From positions 29,049,385 to 29,113,384 of the forward strand of contig CM070594.1 of NCBI GenBank assembly GCA_036346395.1: a stretch of 64,000 bases of DNA. Reading direction: 5' to 3'. Origin of the DNA: Hsuehochloa calcarea (lineage: Eukaryota; Streptophyta; Magnoliopsida; Poales; Poaceae). Of this stretch, positions 23,200 through 35,307 are shown in pieces (within the stretch, counting starts at the first letter, position 1; each line of letters starts with the position of its first letter). The position numbers and the translations under genes are program-made. The notes under the pieces were generated by a model. The model saw only the letters and a list, made by a program, of their open reading frames with translations. It searched no databases and was not told the origin of the DNA.

Positions 23200-26100
23200 T
23201 GTAACATCCATATTTTCGAGTTTAAAATCTTTTTGTGTAGTTTAGCCCTCTAGAAAATTTCACCAAATTTTATTGAGTTAATAAAGCTTAAATAGGACTT
23301 TTAAAAGTCAAAATGATTTAATGTTATTAATCTAAACATCAATTAATTCTAAAATTATTTTATTTGAGTTCTTTGTGCTTGGAAGTATTTTCCAGATTTT
23401 TCTAGGAAGTTTCCAAGTTCATTTGCTATTTTTAATGTGCAATTTGGATTTTTTGTATTTTCTAAAATAGAAAACTAATTAAAAACCACGGGAATTAGTG
23501 TGGGTTGTTTCCTATTCCACAACCCATTTCACTAAATCTAAGCGCACCCATCGCCCAACTCGCCACCATGACCAGTCTACCCTCTCTCTCTCTCTCTTCC
23601 GCCCGATTCGTCCCACTTTGGCCCTACCTCTCAATCGCACGCGTGTCGTGTGCGACGCAAATGCTCCCAAGCCGCAGTCACTGACTTGTGGGTCCACCTC
23701 TGTGCCATAGTTCACCATCTCTGCGACAGACTCTGAGTCAATGTCCGTGCCTCCACCGTTGCCCTTCCTTGCGCCAAACGCTTACATGCTAGAAAAGCCC
23801 TCAACGTCTACATCAAAATGATCGCCTCAACCCTAGCCGCCAATCCCCTAAAGCCCTGAGCTCGATTTTTCCATTGTTCTACCGAATTGGGAGTTGAACC
23901 TAGCGCCACCGCCTCTATTTTTCCCCGATGTAAATAAAGTCGTCGGCGGTGAGCTCCTACTGCCATTGTCTACACTGTTGGAATTGCCTTTTCGTGTTCT
24001 ACCCAGTGCACCCCTTCTTGTCGCCGCAGAGGTCTCGTAGTGCCAGCGCGCCATTGAGCCCACGTCACTGCCCTGCTTCGCCGTTGCCGCCGTGTTCCAG
24101 TTGCCGCCGATGACCATTGGTCCTTGTGCTCCACTCGGTAGCATCACCTTGTCCTTAGAAGCCTTTTGCGCGCACCCGAAACCTCGCCGGAACCCTCCGT
24201 TATCATTTCGTCGTTGACCCGAGCCACTGCCGTTCAGCCCCTCGCCGACCCTCGCCGTCACATTGGAGCCATTGGATGAGTTCACTAGAGCTCAAGCCTG
24301 CCGGAGCTACCCTGCTCTCACCGCCATTCATCGTCGCCATCGTTGAGCCGCAGCTGTCATCTATCTCTGTCGACATGGACGCCTATGTGTCTGCCACCCC
24401 ACTGCCACCAGGTACCATGCCATTAAACCATAGCGCGCCGGCTTTGCCTCGTAGTCGCTATCATGTCATCACCTTCGTCCACGTGTCAGCCAAACATCGC
24501 CTCTGTGTCGGCCACGTGTGTGCCCATGTGCCACGTCAGCATCCACCCATGCAAAACCCTAGGTCAAAGTTAGCATAGACATAGTCCACGGTGGACTGAG
24601 CCACTAACACGTGGACCTCACATGTCAGAGCCCTATTCCATAGAACCATGAGCCCGTAGACCCATGGACCAAATCCATGGACCCAGTTAATAGACCGTGG
24701 GTCCCACTTGTCAGCATCTATTCCTATTTTCGGGATTTTCTTTTTCCAAAATTCAATTTCAGGGTCGGTCCCACCTATCAGTTTTCTCTCTCTTTTTTCT
24801 TTGATTTTCTCAGCCGACAAACTTCCAAGAGTCCATTCTTCCTCACACGAACTCCGATCGAGCCCATTCAAATATCTAAATTCATCTAAATTTAAGCTCA
24901 ACCTTCTTGTAATTTTTATTTAATTTTTGGAGTTCATTTGTTGCTATTTTGTATTTATTTATGTTTTTTACTTTTGTTTTCGAGTAGACGTTGAACCTTA
25001 GAGCGTTAGAGCATTCGAGGAAGGAGAAGTTGATCAAGCACGAGACTAGTGCCAGAAGTTGATCAAGCACGAGACTAGTGCCAAGATTTGTTTCAAGGAA
25101 AGTTGTATCTTTAACCATGTTGCACTCAGCTTTTCAAAATTACTTTGATTCAAACTATTGCATGTTATTTCAATTATTTCATTTTTAAATACTTTGGGAT
25201 TAATTATTAACCTATTTGATTATGTCCACCTTGCTCATTGTATTACCATGATCATTTTCCACCCTACCTTGATTAATTACTAGTTGGTATTATTATAGCA
25301 CCAATGCGGGTTGGTTAGATACGACTAGTATGCTTTGTCATGCAACGGTTCATTGACATCATTTTGAACTTCAAATCTAAACTTGACTATATGATTACAT
25401 AACTTCTTTGTGGAAAGACTGTGTGTTGTATGTTGTCACTCATTTATGGTATGTGTTGCACTTAATCAATGAGATGGGAAAAGATTTGGACCAAGGCAGG
25501 TGGAAAGAATGGTGATATGGTGGAGCTCTGTGATTGGGTTTGTGAACATTGGTAACTTAGAGTAGCTTGGTAGTCTCGCATTGGTCAATTAAGAACTTAA
25601 TATTGTGCGCTATTGAATTGAGTCATAACTGTACGACCATATACCCAGTATAGGACAGGCCTAACTTAGTAAGTTTTGGAGTCTTGATATTAACTACTCA
25701 CAAGGTAGGTTAAGTGCTCTGTGGTGGGTGGAGGTGTGGAGAACTTGGTAGGGTCACATTTATGGGCGGTTCGCCGTCTCTATGTCCAACGGTGTGTGTT
25801 GGACAAACAAGTAAGGCTGGGGTCGATATCATGCACATCGGGAGAGTCAATTGTCGAGATGAAGTTTCTGAAGGTTTTGTTATCATTGCTGCTAGTTACA
25901 CTGGTTATATCGTGTAAGTAAAGTGTACAATATCTGCAGAGTGTTAATCAATCTATTCGAATAGCCGCGTCTACAATCATGGATATGTTCGGGGAGTTCA
26001 CACGAATGGTAGATTTTCATAAAAATATTGGGAGGGATAGTTGTGTGAATTAACACATTTGGCTGTGTGAAAGAAAATAATTAGGCTATGTGATCTTTGT

Positions 26101-26605
26101 GAAGTACTTATTAAATAATTATTGTTATTTGTTTTAAATTACGTTTTCAATCTATTTTTTGTATTCAAATGCAAGTGTTACTTTTGCAAAATAACCATAG
26201 AAGTCATTTCCTTTGAAATTAGCTATCATCTATAATTACATTTTGTGGTACAACTTGCTGAGTACTCAGAGTACTCATTCTTACTGCAATCATCATTTAG
26301 TTGAAGTGGAGTAGTCTTCACCTCCTTTTGAGGAGTAGTTTCACGAGGAGATTTATCGCTAGGTCTTGATCCTAGTCGGTTGTCTGTGGCAAGTCGATGG
26401 ATTTCCGCTGGAGTTGTTTTCGTTTCGCTGTTGTTTCTTAATTTACTACTCAGCCCTGCGTGGCTGAATAAGTGTAAACTTGACCATAAGGCCACAACCA
26501 TTTTTTACTATTCAAATTAGTCGTTTATTCTTAAATTCGCCTTGTGCGGAATGAAATTCATCTATGTTGACACCGGTGTGATCCTAGAATAGTGTATTAT
26601 ACATA
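23200..26605 (+). mobile_element. Solo LTR of a long-LTR Gypsy element
   Basis: Begins TGTAACATCC at 23200. GAGGG flanks it on both sides (23195-23199 and 26606-26610), a perfect 5-bp target duplication. The right end reads ATACATA, one C-to-T change from the usual CA. The interior has the pyrimidine-rich stretch (23500-24560), whose open frames have no domain, a 29-base tandem at 25027-25084, and the palindrome CTATTCGAATAGC at 25953. No gag or pol is present, so it is a solo LTR, nested in the older LTR on either side. Confidence 0.65.
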
Positions 26606-27370
26606 GAGGGTCCATATTTGTATATTTATGTCTCGTCATGGGGGTATTTCGCCCGAAGTTGCCGGGTGGCAGCAGCCTTGGGAACGCCAGGTGGGTGTAG
26701 CTCTCGAAAATGATATAGCATGAGATGAACGAAACTGAAAGCTACTCGTTAATGGATCAAACCTTTGGGTACTGTTCTCCACTAGTAAGTCGATGGAACA
26801 TTCATTGTTATTACACAATAAAACTCAATTTCATTAAAACTGGTTAAGTCAAAATGCTGGGTCTCATGACATGTTTACTATTTAGCCTAATTCAAATGTA
26901 GCTTTGAGCAAATAAAAGAAGCATAAGTCTTCTTGATTAGCCTTGTATATATTATAACTGCATTCTATGTGTTGGCTTGCTGAATATGGCTGTGTACTTA
27001 CACTCGCTCAATATTACCCTTCAGTAAGTAAGAAGGAAGGTTCTGCGAGCGCTTAACCTCATTCGTCAAGATTGGAGATCAAGAAGATTAAAAACTAGGC
27101 CGCAGGCCCTAATCGATTGTCGGTGGATTTATCCTGAGGGTCCCACCTGTTACGTTTTTAATTGTACTTCTACTGTTGTTTTTAAAAAAGGTATTTGGCA
27201 TGGTCGGCTGATCTATAAGTTAAAATTCGTAAGGTATATTTACGCTTTGTCTATTATTATATAATAGTTTTACATTTACGAGATATATGTTTGATACTCA
27301 ATCATATAATTGTGGGCACTACCTACTGATCAGGTACTAGTGGTGTGAACACACAGGCTTCTGGGTTACA

Positions 27371-28092
27371 AATTCGGTCCGATGCAATCCCTTAGGGTTT
27401 ATTGGTAATTTGTTTTTTTATCATTGATTCCAAATCTTACGCTATGTATTAGGTGAATCTTGTTAGTTTTCGAGCCAGTGGTATTTGCTAGAAGCAGATC
27501 CTAGGGCATGTTGGAGCCGATCATGGAGGGGCACAGTTGCGGTGGCGGCGGGGCTGGTCTGATCGCAAGGCAGGACATCGTGTAGCGCGAGTCTACACGG
27601 TGTCATGGCGTGGTTTAAGAAGAGTGCGAGCTGGCGTGCGCGAGACGGCTGCGTGGTATAGAAGATGGTTAGGGTAGGCCGCGCGGTAGCAGCTTGGCCC
27701 CGTGCCATCCGCGCGCCCGATCCATCATGCGCCATTGCGCTCGCCCGACGTCTTGTGGCCGTCATGGCGGGATGACCCACGGTGCAGGTTTAGATGACGA
27801 CGAGGTGGAAGTATGCTTCTTATGAACAATTGCTCGATTGGTGTATTATTATTTGGCTGCATGTTACGTGCTCGAGCAAATTCCCCTGCGAGCAACAATT
27901 TTTCTTTCATAACTAATTTCATAGATCTCTCTTTATTTGCGTTCAAGGTTGTATGCAACTACTCTGTAGGTATCCATCTCTGATGGAGTAGCTGCCATTG
28001 GTTCTTTTTTATATATATCAGTGGCTGCCATTGTTGAGGAGGTATGTACGCTGTCGTGGCCGATGGAAATTTGCATACATACTACTTATTTT
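27371..28092. other. Unassigned spacer left of the Copia element
   Basis: A GC-rich patch (27500-27790) is open on the minus strand for 105 codons without recognisable domains; the rest is AT-rich. The last five bases, ATTTT, are the target duplication of the Copia element. Confidence 0.4.
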
Positions 28093-28217
28093 TGTTAGGA
28101 ATAGTGCTTGTATATTCAGGAGGCCAATGGGCCGATATATATACATGAGTAAAGGTTACAGATAAGGAAACCAAATCATATCTAGAGTCCTACTCTAACA
28201 CAAATATATCTCTAACA
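28093..28217 (-). repeat. Copia 3' LTR
   Basis: 125 bases, TGTTAGGAAT to CTCTAACA. It differs from the other LTR at only two positions (both G here, A there), so the insertion is young by LTR divergence. Unusually short for an LTR. Confidence 0.95.
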
Positions 28218-28231
28218 CCCCCCCCTCAAAC
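28218..28231 (-). other. Copia polypurine tract
   Basis: Minus strand GTTTGAGGGGGGGG, directly upstream of the 3' LTR; primes plus-strand synthesis. Confidence 0.85.
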
Positions 28232-28423
28232 TCATGGTGGATCAACAACACTGAGTTTGGAGAGGTAGAAACCGTGCTGTGCTCGAGTCTGGCCCTTCGT
28301 GAAGAAATCCGCTATCTGAAGCTCTGAAGGCACATACTAAAGAGCAATCACCTGATCATGCACACAAGACCTTATGAAGGAAGCATCAACACCAATATGC
28401 TTGGTGAGCTCATGCTTCACAGG

Positions 28424-30128
28424 TCACGCAACATCTTGATAGCACACAGTACTATCGACAAGAGAGGAGTCGGTGTAATGCAGAACACCAAAATCCTCAA
28501 GTAACCACAGTAGCCAAGTAATCTCTGCCACAAGAGAGCCATAGCTCGCAACTCGACCTCTGCACTCGAGCGGGACACTGCGATGCTTTCTTCGTCTTCC
28601 GGGCAATAAGCGAACCACCAAGAAAAACACGATGGCAGAGATAGACCGCGATCGGAGGATCGCGCCCAAGTAGCATCCGAATAAGCTGAAGTAGAACGAG
28701 CCGGAGTGTGGAAAGAAGAGATTATGCGAGATAGTCCACGAAGGTATCGTAGAACTCAAAGAAGGTGGTCAGTAGTGGACTGAGTGGGAGCGAAACAAAC
28801 CGACTCGGGATGTGAACCGGATAAGTGATATCCGAGCGAGTAACAACAAGGTAGACAAGACTCCCAACAAGATGGCGATAGCGAGTCGGATCGTAAAGAG
28901 GCTCGCCATCGAGGGTCGGAGGTGAACATTGAGCTCCATAGGAGTCTCAACGGACGCCTGATCGATGAGGGAGGCGCGATCAAGAAGATCTGAATATACT
29001 TCTCTTGGGACATAAAGAAACCATCCGGAGTGGAAGTAACCTCAATCCCAAGGAAGTAACGAAGAGGACCAAGATCCGACATAAGGAATGCTCACTAAGA
29101 CGAGCCTTGACAAAGGCAATGTACTCGAGTCATCTCCGTAATGATCATATCATCAACATACGAGAAGAAGAAGAGTCCGACCACGAGGCGAAGTGTGGAC
29201 AAAGAGCGCGATATCATGATCACTTGTTTGAAAAACCGGCAGAAGAACGCGACCACGAGGAGAAGCGCTCAAACCGAGCACGAGGGGCTTGCTTAAGGCC
29301 ATAGAGAGAGCGACGAAGGCGATGACCATGCCCTCGAGGCAGAATACCCGGTGGCGGATGCATGTAGACCTCCTCACGCAACTCGCCATTGAGAAAGACA
29401 TTCTTGACATCAAGCTGAGAAACAAACCAGTGACGAACAGACGCCACCGAAAGAAGAGTACGGACAGTGGTCATGTGGGCCACAGGAGCAAAAGTCTCGT
29501 CGTAGTCACGATCATGCTCCTGCTGGAAGCCACGAGCAACAAGACGCGCCTTATAGCGCTCAAGAGAGCCATCAGAGCGAGTCTTAATCTTATAGACCCA
29601 CTTACATGTGATGGGATGAGAGTGAGATGGAAAAGGAACAAGATCCCAAGTACCAGTACGCTCGAGGGCAGCAATCTCCTCGGCCATGGCATGCTGCCAC
29701 TCAGGATGAGTAACAGCATCCCGGTAGGAGGCAGACTCACGAGTAGCTGCGCCAGCAAAGGCAAAGCGGGCAAGGGGCCGAATCGACTGGCGATCGCGGA
29801 GAGCGTAGCGAGGAGAAGACGGTCCATCAGGGGAAGATGAAGCATCAGAGGAAGATGAAACATCAGGAGAAGTGGGCTCATCTGGAAGATCCTCAATATG
29901 AGGTCGACGAGTGTAGACGAGTGTAGTGGGGGGAGCTTGAGGAGCCGCAGGAGACGAAGCAGGCGGCGACAATGGCGGAGAGGCCACAGGAGAAATATGT
30001 GGAGACGAGATAGGTGTATCTGGAAAGGTCAAAAAAGACAGAGACTCCACAGAGGAAGCCGAAGGAGAGACAGGACATGGGTAGAAGGGACAAGACTCGT
30101 CGAAAGTCACATCCCGAGAAATCCGCAT
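28424..30128 (-). pseudogene. Copia reverse transcriptase / RNase H, frameshifted
   Basis: The first segment (30128-29220) carries the region before the RT and the RT start: WKVYKIK-like [32 protein letters not shown], then [11 protein letters not shown] and LYGLKQAPR. The catalytic YVDD is encoded at 29149-29160 in another frame. LGPLRYFLGIEV, which follows the RT core, is at 29082-29040, and RNase H remnants run down to about 28424. At least four frame changes separate these pieces. Inactive as read. Confidence 0.85.
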
Positions 30129-30195
30129 CCGTCGACCAACAGGATCCCAGCACCGATAGCCCTTGTGCTCGGCACTGTATCCCAGAAAGACACAC

Positions 30196-30777
30196 TCAAT
30201 GGGTGGCGATCGGTTTGGTGCGTTCTCGAGGGAGAGGAGCGTAAAGCGCAGCCCAAATGCAGAGCGAAGGCGAGTAGTCGGAAGGAGACCACGAGGCGCT
30301 CAGCGAGATTGCGCCAAGAGCGTAAGAAGACTGGATGTTGACGAGATAGGTGGCAGTGGAAACAGCCTCGGCCCAAAAGTGAGGTGGAATAGAGGCGACA
30401 ATCATCAGTGCACGAGCCGACTCAAGGAGGTGACGATGTTTGCGCTCAGCAATACCATTCTGAGCATGAGCACCATGACAAGAGAACTGAGCGAGAGTGC
30501 CCTGCTTAGCAAGGAAACTGCGCAGGTGATGAGAGAGGTACTCGCCAGCAGAGTCAGCACGAAAGACACGAATAGGAGTGGAGAACTGTGTGCGAACCAT
30601 AGTGGCAAACTGTTTATAGATAGACAAGACCTCACTACGAGAAGACATTAAATATATCCAAGTGTGGCGAGAGAAATCATCTATAAATATGATATAGTAT
30701 CGATGACCCCCTTTCGAAACGAAGGGAGCCGGACCCCAAACATCTGCATGAACAAGATCAAAAGGACGTTGAGACAC
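30196..30777 (-). pseudogene. Copia integrase core, partly open
   Basis: A 193-codon segment with LVHADVWGPAP and FIDDFSRHTWIY, including the first catalytic Asp region, then VFRADSAGEY with the second Asp, and the conserved NGIAERKHRHLLE with the catalytic Glu. It is the longest open piece of this element; the frame is lost on both sides. Confidence 0.85.
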
Positions 30778-31430
30778 TGTCTCACTATGAGGATAAGGAA
30801 GTGAAGTTGCTTGCCTAACTTACGATACGACAATGTAGAGACACGTCTCTGAGATGCACCCGAAGACCATGACGAACTAAAGACGACAGACGAGAGCCAC
30901 ACAGATGGCCAAGACGATAATGCCATTGTTGAAAAGAGCCGGTAGACGGAGTGGCAGAGGCGGAGAGACTGGCATCAACGGTGGCAGCGGAGGGAAGGTG
31001 AAGCCAGTCAAGCTCTCAGAGACGCTGTGAGTCAAGGCGCCGAGGCGCGAACCAACGAGCTCCGTGTGGCGGTCTGAACACAACAAGAGTCGAGTCGAGA
31101 ATGATCCGATAACCAAGGTCGATGTCATCCCCAAAGAAGAAGCTGCATGGTTAGGCGAGGAACATGAGCAAATGAAGGAACATGAAAAGATGAGTTGCTA
31201 AGAGGTCCTCGACCGAGATGAAAAGAGAGGTACCATCGGTAAGAACAGCGACGGGGAATCAAGAGGTGTAACAAAGATAGAGTGGAAGAATCGGAAGTCA
31301 TGTGGAAGGATGCTCGGAATCAAGGATCCACGGGAGGTACACATGCGTGTAGGAGGTGGTTTCTCGGTGCAAGAGTCGTCGCATAACTGCAGAACTCCGC
31401 CGAGGAAGAACACAAGCGGCAGCGATCGTC
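30778..31430 (-). pseudogene. Copia protease / GAG-pre-integrase region, frameshifted
   Basis: The minus strand at about 31300-31340 encodes WILDS followed, after a frame change, by a residue pattern like the usual aspartic protease site. Downstream remnants (30781-31134) show a Leu/His-rich pattern as in GAG-pre-integrase. Assigned mainly by position. Confidence 0.5.
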
Positions 31431-31439
31431 AAGTCGGCA

Positions 31440-32456
31440 ATCTCACCTTTCGATGAGAGAAAGCGAAGTAGTCGATCTGACGTCGATATAGAAGTACCGG
31501 TGCGGTGCTAGGAGAAGAACGGCGTGAAATATGCCATTGCTTGTAGCACAGGCTCAATGTGGTCGATCTTGTCGCAGATGGGAGCGGCGGGACGACCACC
31601 GCCAGATGGAGGGCGGCCACCACCACTGTGGCGGCCCATTGGAGGAAGCGTCTTGAAGCGCGAGGCGATCGGTGTAGCAGTGTACGGGCGGCGAGCACGG
31701 AGGGGAGTGGCATCGACCGGCACCACTGACGCAGTCTCCTCTGCACGTATCTCGGTAAGGGCCTCCGGAAGAGTGACACGAGGTGGCGTGCAAGTAGTCC
31801 GGGCACGCCTCGCTCGAACTCGGGATGAAGGCGAGTAAGAAACTTCGTGAGACACGCTGAAACTCCAAGTCGGCCACGTCTGACCAGCAAACGTCGTGGC
31901 CAGCAAAGACGAACAGAAGCGGCGGTCGGCGGTCGAAGAGAGTCCATTGGCGCCGGCTGCGTAACTCGGCGTAGAAGGCGTCAACAGTAGCATCACCTGC
32001 TTGAAGAGAGTGCTCTAGCGAACTCTTGATGGTGAGGGCATCTCGGAGGTTCGTGAAGCGCTGTCGAAGATGAGTCCACATCTGGACAGCCGAAGAAAAT
32101 CACACAATCTCAGAAGAAAACTGAGGCTGGATACTGGCGATGAAGACAGCAGCAGCCCGAGCGTCGTCGTCGCACCACTGAGTGTAGGTAGTCAATCGAT
32201 CCATGTAAAGATCCAGAGCCTCTTGGTAGGCAGAGGCGCCTTCTCATCGATAAGGCGGCCTCGATAGCAACTTTGTCATTTGGGAAGCGCAATGAGCGTA
32301 GGCCGTCGGAGGAGTAGGGCATGGCGGGCAGGTGACATCGCCATAAAGGACGCCCCAGAGACGAAGACCACGCATGTGAATGCGCATGTGAGACACGAAG
32401 TCGGTGTAGTTAACACCGTCGAAGATCACCGGCGGCGAGGAGAAAGCGGTGCCCAT
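31440..32456 (-). pseudogene. Copia gag, frameshifted
   Basis: Opens with an ATG at 32454-32456 and FDGVNYTDFVSHMRIHMRG, the typical start of plant Copia gag. MWTHLRQRF and LQAGDATVDAFYAELRS (32081-31970) are the UBN2-type gag region in another frame. Three or more frame changes by 31500. No zinc knuckle was recognised. Confidence 0.75.
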
Positions 32457-33241
32457 TGGTAGGCGGCCGGGCGGTAGCGGCGACCAAATAACGTAGTCTA
32501 ATAGGCGGCCCGGGCGGCGCGGACGATTAGACCAACGTTTTTAATCCAAATTAACCGGCGGCCAAACACCCAGCGCCTTTAGGGTTTAATCCAAATTAAC
32601 CGTAGGCCCAAATAGCCCAAAGACCTTTAGGGTTTCCCTCGCAGCGATGGTCGCTGCGCTTTTTCTCAGCAGCGATGGCGGCCCGAGAGCGGCGATAGCG
32701 GCGGCAGGCGGCGGCGGAGAGCGGCGTAGCGGCGGCGATGGCGGCGGCGTAGCAATGGCGATGGTAGGTGGCAACCGAGGCGTCGGCTGCGGCCCTTGCG
32801 AAGCGTTGAGTCGCGGCTGAGAGACCGAGGCCGGGCGGCGTTGAGTGATCAATCCGGAGATCGGGCGGCGGAGGCGTGGCGACTCCGGCTACCCGAGCGT
32901 CGGGGCTGCGGCCCTTGCGGGGTGTTGAGTCGCGGCGAGGAGACCGAGGCCGGGCGGCGTTGAGGTGATCAATCGCCGGAGATCGAGGCGGCGGAGGCGG
33001 CAGAGGCGTGGCGACTCGGCCGCCGAGGAGCGGCGACGACAATGATTGCGGATCGGCGGAGCCCGGGACGGAGCGCCGAGCGGGAGTCGGGCTCGGTTGT
33101 GACCGGAGTCGTCGGGTCCCGTAGGCGTAGGAGGAGACCGCGGCGACGGTGGTGGAGGCGACGCCAAGCAAGGCGCGCGCCGAGTCCGGGTCCGGACGTC
33201 AAGCGAAGTCGGGCGGCGGTGGCTCGACAAATCCTAGGTAC
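32457..33241 (-). other. GC-rich Copia leader with an internal tandem duplication
   Basis: About 785 bases between primer-binding site and gag. A unit of about 120-130 bases containing GACCGAGGCCGGGCGGCGTT occurs twice (about 32779-32897 and 32898-33026). Open frames are proline/arginine-rich on both strands and reflect composition only. Confidence 0.6.
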
Positions 33242-33253
33242 GCTCTGATACCA
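33242..33253 (-). other. Copia primer-binding site
   Basis: Minus strand TGGTATCAGAGC, complementary to the 3' end of initiator tRNA-Met, directly after the 5' LTR. Confidence 0.9.
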
Positions 33254-33378
33254 TGTTAGGAATAGTGCTTGTATATTCAGGAGACCAATGGGCCGATATA
33301 TATACATGAGTAAAGATTACAGATAAGGAAACCAAATCATATCTAGAGTCCTACTCTAACACAAATATATCTCTAACA
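33254..33378 (-). repeat. Copia 5' LTR
   Basis: 125 bases, 123 identical to the 3' LTR. The flanking ATTTT completes the target duplication. Confidence 0.95.
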
Positions 33379-33383
33379 ATTTT

Positions 33384-34182
33384 CACATCCCATACCACTT
33401 TTCAAGAATTCAGACTATCTTTTTGAAATACTCTATGCCACTTTTCAAGTTTAGTCACTACTTTTATACACTCCGTACTATTTCAAATCTATATACCTCG
33501 TTTAATATCACGTATATATGTCACTGTGTGTATGTTATGGTTGGTCGCCGACATGCCTACATGCACCAAAAAAGATAAGTTTCAAGGGTCATCGTTCTCA
33601 TTCGGATATACACACATTTCGTATGCAGAGAGGACTGTATATCAGCTACCTCGACCACATATGACTGCAGCATGTCAACACTAATTAGTATACTAGTTAG
33701 TATATTCTCATTTTTCACATACTACTATACACCTCTCATTTTCCACATTTCAACATGTCAAATGGCATTGCAGAACCACACATACTCTACAGCTTTCTGT
33801 CTTCAAGACTACGTACTCCCTAGTACCAGTTGCTAAAAAAAGTCGCAGAATCCCTTCCCAAACAAATACCCCGTTGTACCACCTCCTGGCGACCGAGCTT
33901 GGAAGTTGGAACACGTCAAAATGGATTACGGGGATTGTTTGCGGTGGATACAAGCGCGGCTGATTTGCGACGTTGCCGAGTAATTAGCAGGCAGTTGTAA
34001 TTAGCAGATCAACCAACGGATGCCTTGCCACCCAAAAACCCGATCTGGTTAGTCGTATATTGAAGTTGATCAATGGTATATATATAACTCCTCTGTAGCT
34101 AAGCGTAGAACTCACCCCCAGTGAGCTGCGCGGCCCTCGTGCAGACCCATCCGAGCAGGTCAATCCCAAATTCCCAATAGTT
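33384..34182. other. Intergenic
   Basis: AT-rich with short partial repeats (CCACTTTTCAAG twice near 33400-33440). No gene seen. Confidence 0.4.
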
Positions 34183-34830
34183 GTGGGCCACGAACTCACG
34201 ACTGCCACACGCGACATCATATAACTAAGGCGTGCTATGGCAGGATGTGACATTAAAATCAAACGAGGCATCAACTAAATTCGTGATTACTGAATAGCGG
34301 CTTCAACTAGTAGTAAATTGTAATGCATGTGAAAGTAAATATGATACCCATTTTTATTGCAAAGTATATAACGACAGTTTCGATTTTTTAATTGGATTTT
34401 TAGGAATCGCAATGCGGGGGAGGGGGAAGTTGCATATTTGCAGCGACGCTTGGGTATCTATTCCTCCCTCCCTCTCTCCGAGGTCAATCGCAACATATGT
34501 GGGCCATGAACCCACGACCGACCGCCCACGACGTCATATGAATAATATGTGAATGGCTAGATGTGCTGGTAAACTCCATCGAGGAGTTTGGTAAAATCGT
34601 TAGTGCAGTAAAAACAACCATGTATGGCAATGATTTGGAATGCATACGAAAGTAAATATTATATCCATTTTTACTGCCAAGCACCCCAGAATTGTTTTTT
34701 TTAATTTCTTCAGAAATTACCAATGGGGAAAGTTGCATATATTACGGGGATGGGCCGCAACATTCAGGTTCTCCGCTACTATCGCTAATTTAGAATATCT
34801 TTCTTCAGTGGCGCTACAACCGCAAAAACC
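34183..34830. repeat. Diverged tandem duplication, period about 317
   Basis: GTGGGCCA at 34183 and again at 34500 starts two similar stretches; both go on to AATGCAT..GAAAGTAAATAT, ATCCATTTTTA or similar, and GGGGAAGTTGCATAT. The copies are clearly diverged, with indels. It may belong to the left end of the Ulp1 element, since AGTAA words already appear here. Confidence 0.55.
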
Positions 34831-35307
34831 CACGGTGAAATCGTAGGATCTCTAGCAATCTCCAACACCACCCATTCCCGTCAGGATCAGCGGTGGTCTT
34901 CGGTTCCACCCCACCCTGCACATACACCGTTGTGAGCAAAAATAACTCTGTGTATTGTTTATTTTTACTTGCGACGGGGAAATAACTAGGGTCTTTCGCG
35001 TTACGATCACGGAGAAATTATCAACTATGCGCCCGTTTTGCGATGATCGGCTGGTATCCTTCCTTTTTTATTCAGCCGGCCACGCGGTTGTATATCCTCG
35101 TTTTGACCTAGGATGTTGGTCAGTTCCGCCCATAAATTTCCCCAATTCAGCACAATCAAGTCCTTACTATTGATTCCCCCAAAATGCGGGTTTTCCTTGT
35201 GCTAGTGCATCTAGATCTAATAAATCCTAGCATAAGATACAAGCTTTGAAGTGGATACATGGTGCTTTTATAGTAAAACTCATTATTTTTTGCGCCTATG
35301 GAAGTAA

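Larger units (their letters stand above)
16166..27370 (+). mobile_element. Outer Gypsy-type LTR split by two later insertions
   Basis: Begins TGTGACATCCC at 16166 and ends TGGGTTACA at 27370. The end resembles that of the LTR at 41165 (minus strand GGGTTCCGACA). Its parts appear to be 16166 to about 20335, about 22085 to 23199, and 26611-27370. The middle part lines up with the LTR at 48640 (a GGCGCAAGAGGGGGC word near 22637, then GCAGAGTGTA). A pyrimidine-rich, proline-coding stretch lies at 16430-17540, as in the other long LTRs. Without the insertions it would be about 6 kb, long for an LTR, so a further unrecognised insertion (for example in the AT-rich 17545-19560) is possible. No clean target duplication was found. 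Confidence 0.4.
28093..33378 (-). mobile_element. Full-length Copia retrotransposon, coding region broken
   Basis: Two 125-base LTRs bound a 5.0-kb interior read on the minus strand. ATTTT is duplicated at 28088-28092 and 33379-33383. The primer-binding site at 33242-33253 (minus TGGTATCAGAGC) suits initiator tRNA-Met, and a polypurine tract lies at 28218-28231. Domain order is gag, protease, integrase, reverse transcriptase, RNase H: the Copia order. The frame is broken many times, so this copy cannot make a polyprotein. Confidence 0.95.

Noticed and set aside
27380..27384. CGATG as target duplication for the LTR starting at 16166
   Set aside because: It matches the five bases before 16166 but lies nine bases past the TTACA end; a chance match is likely.
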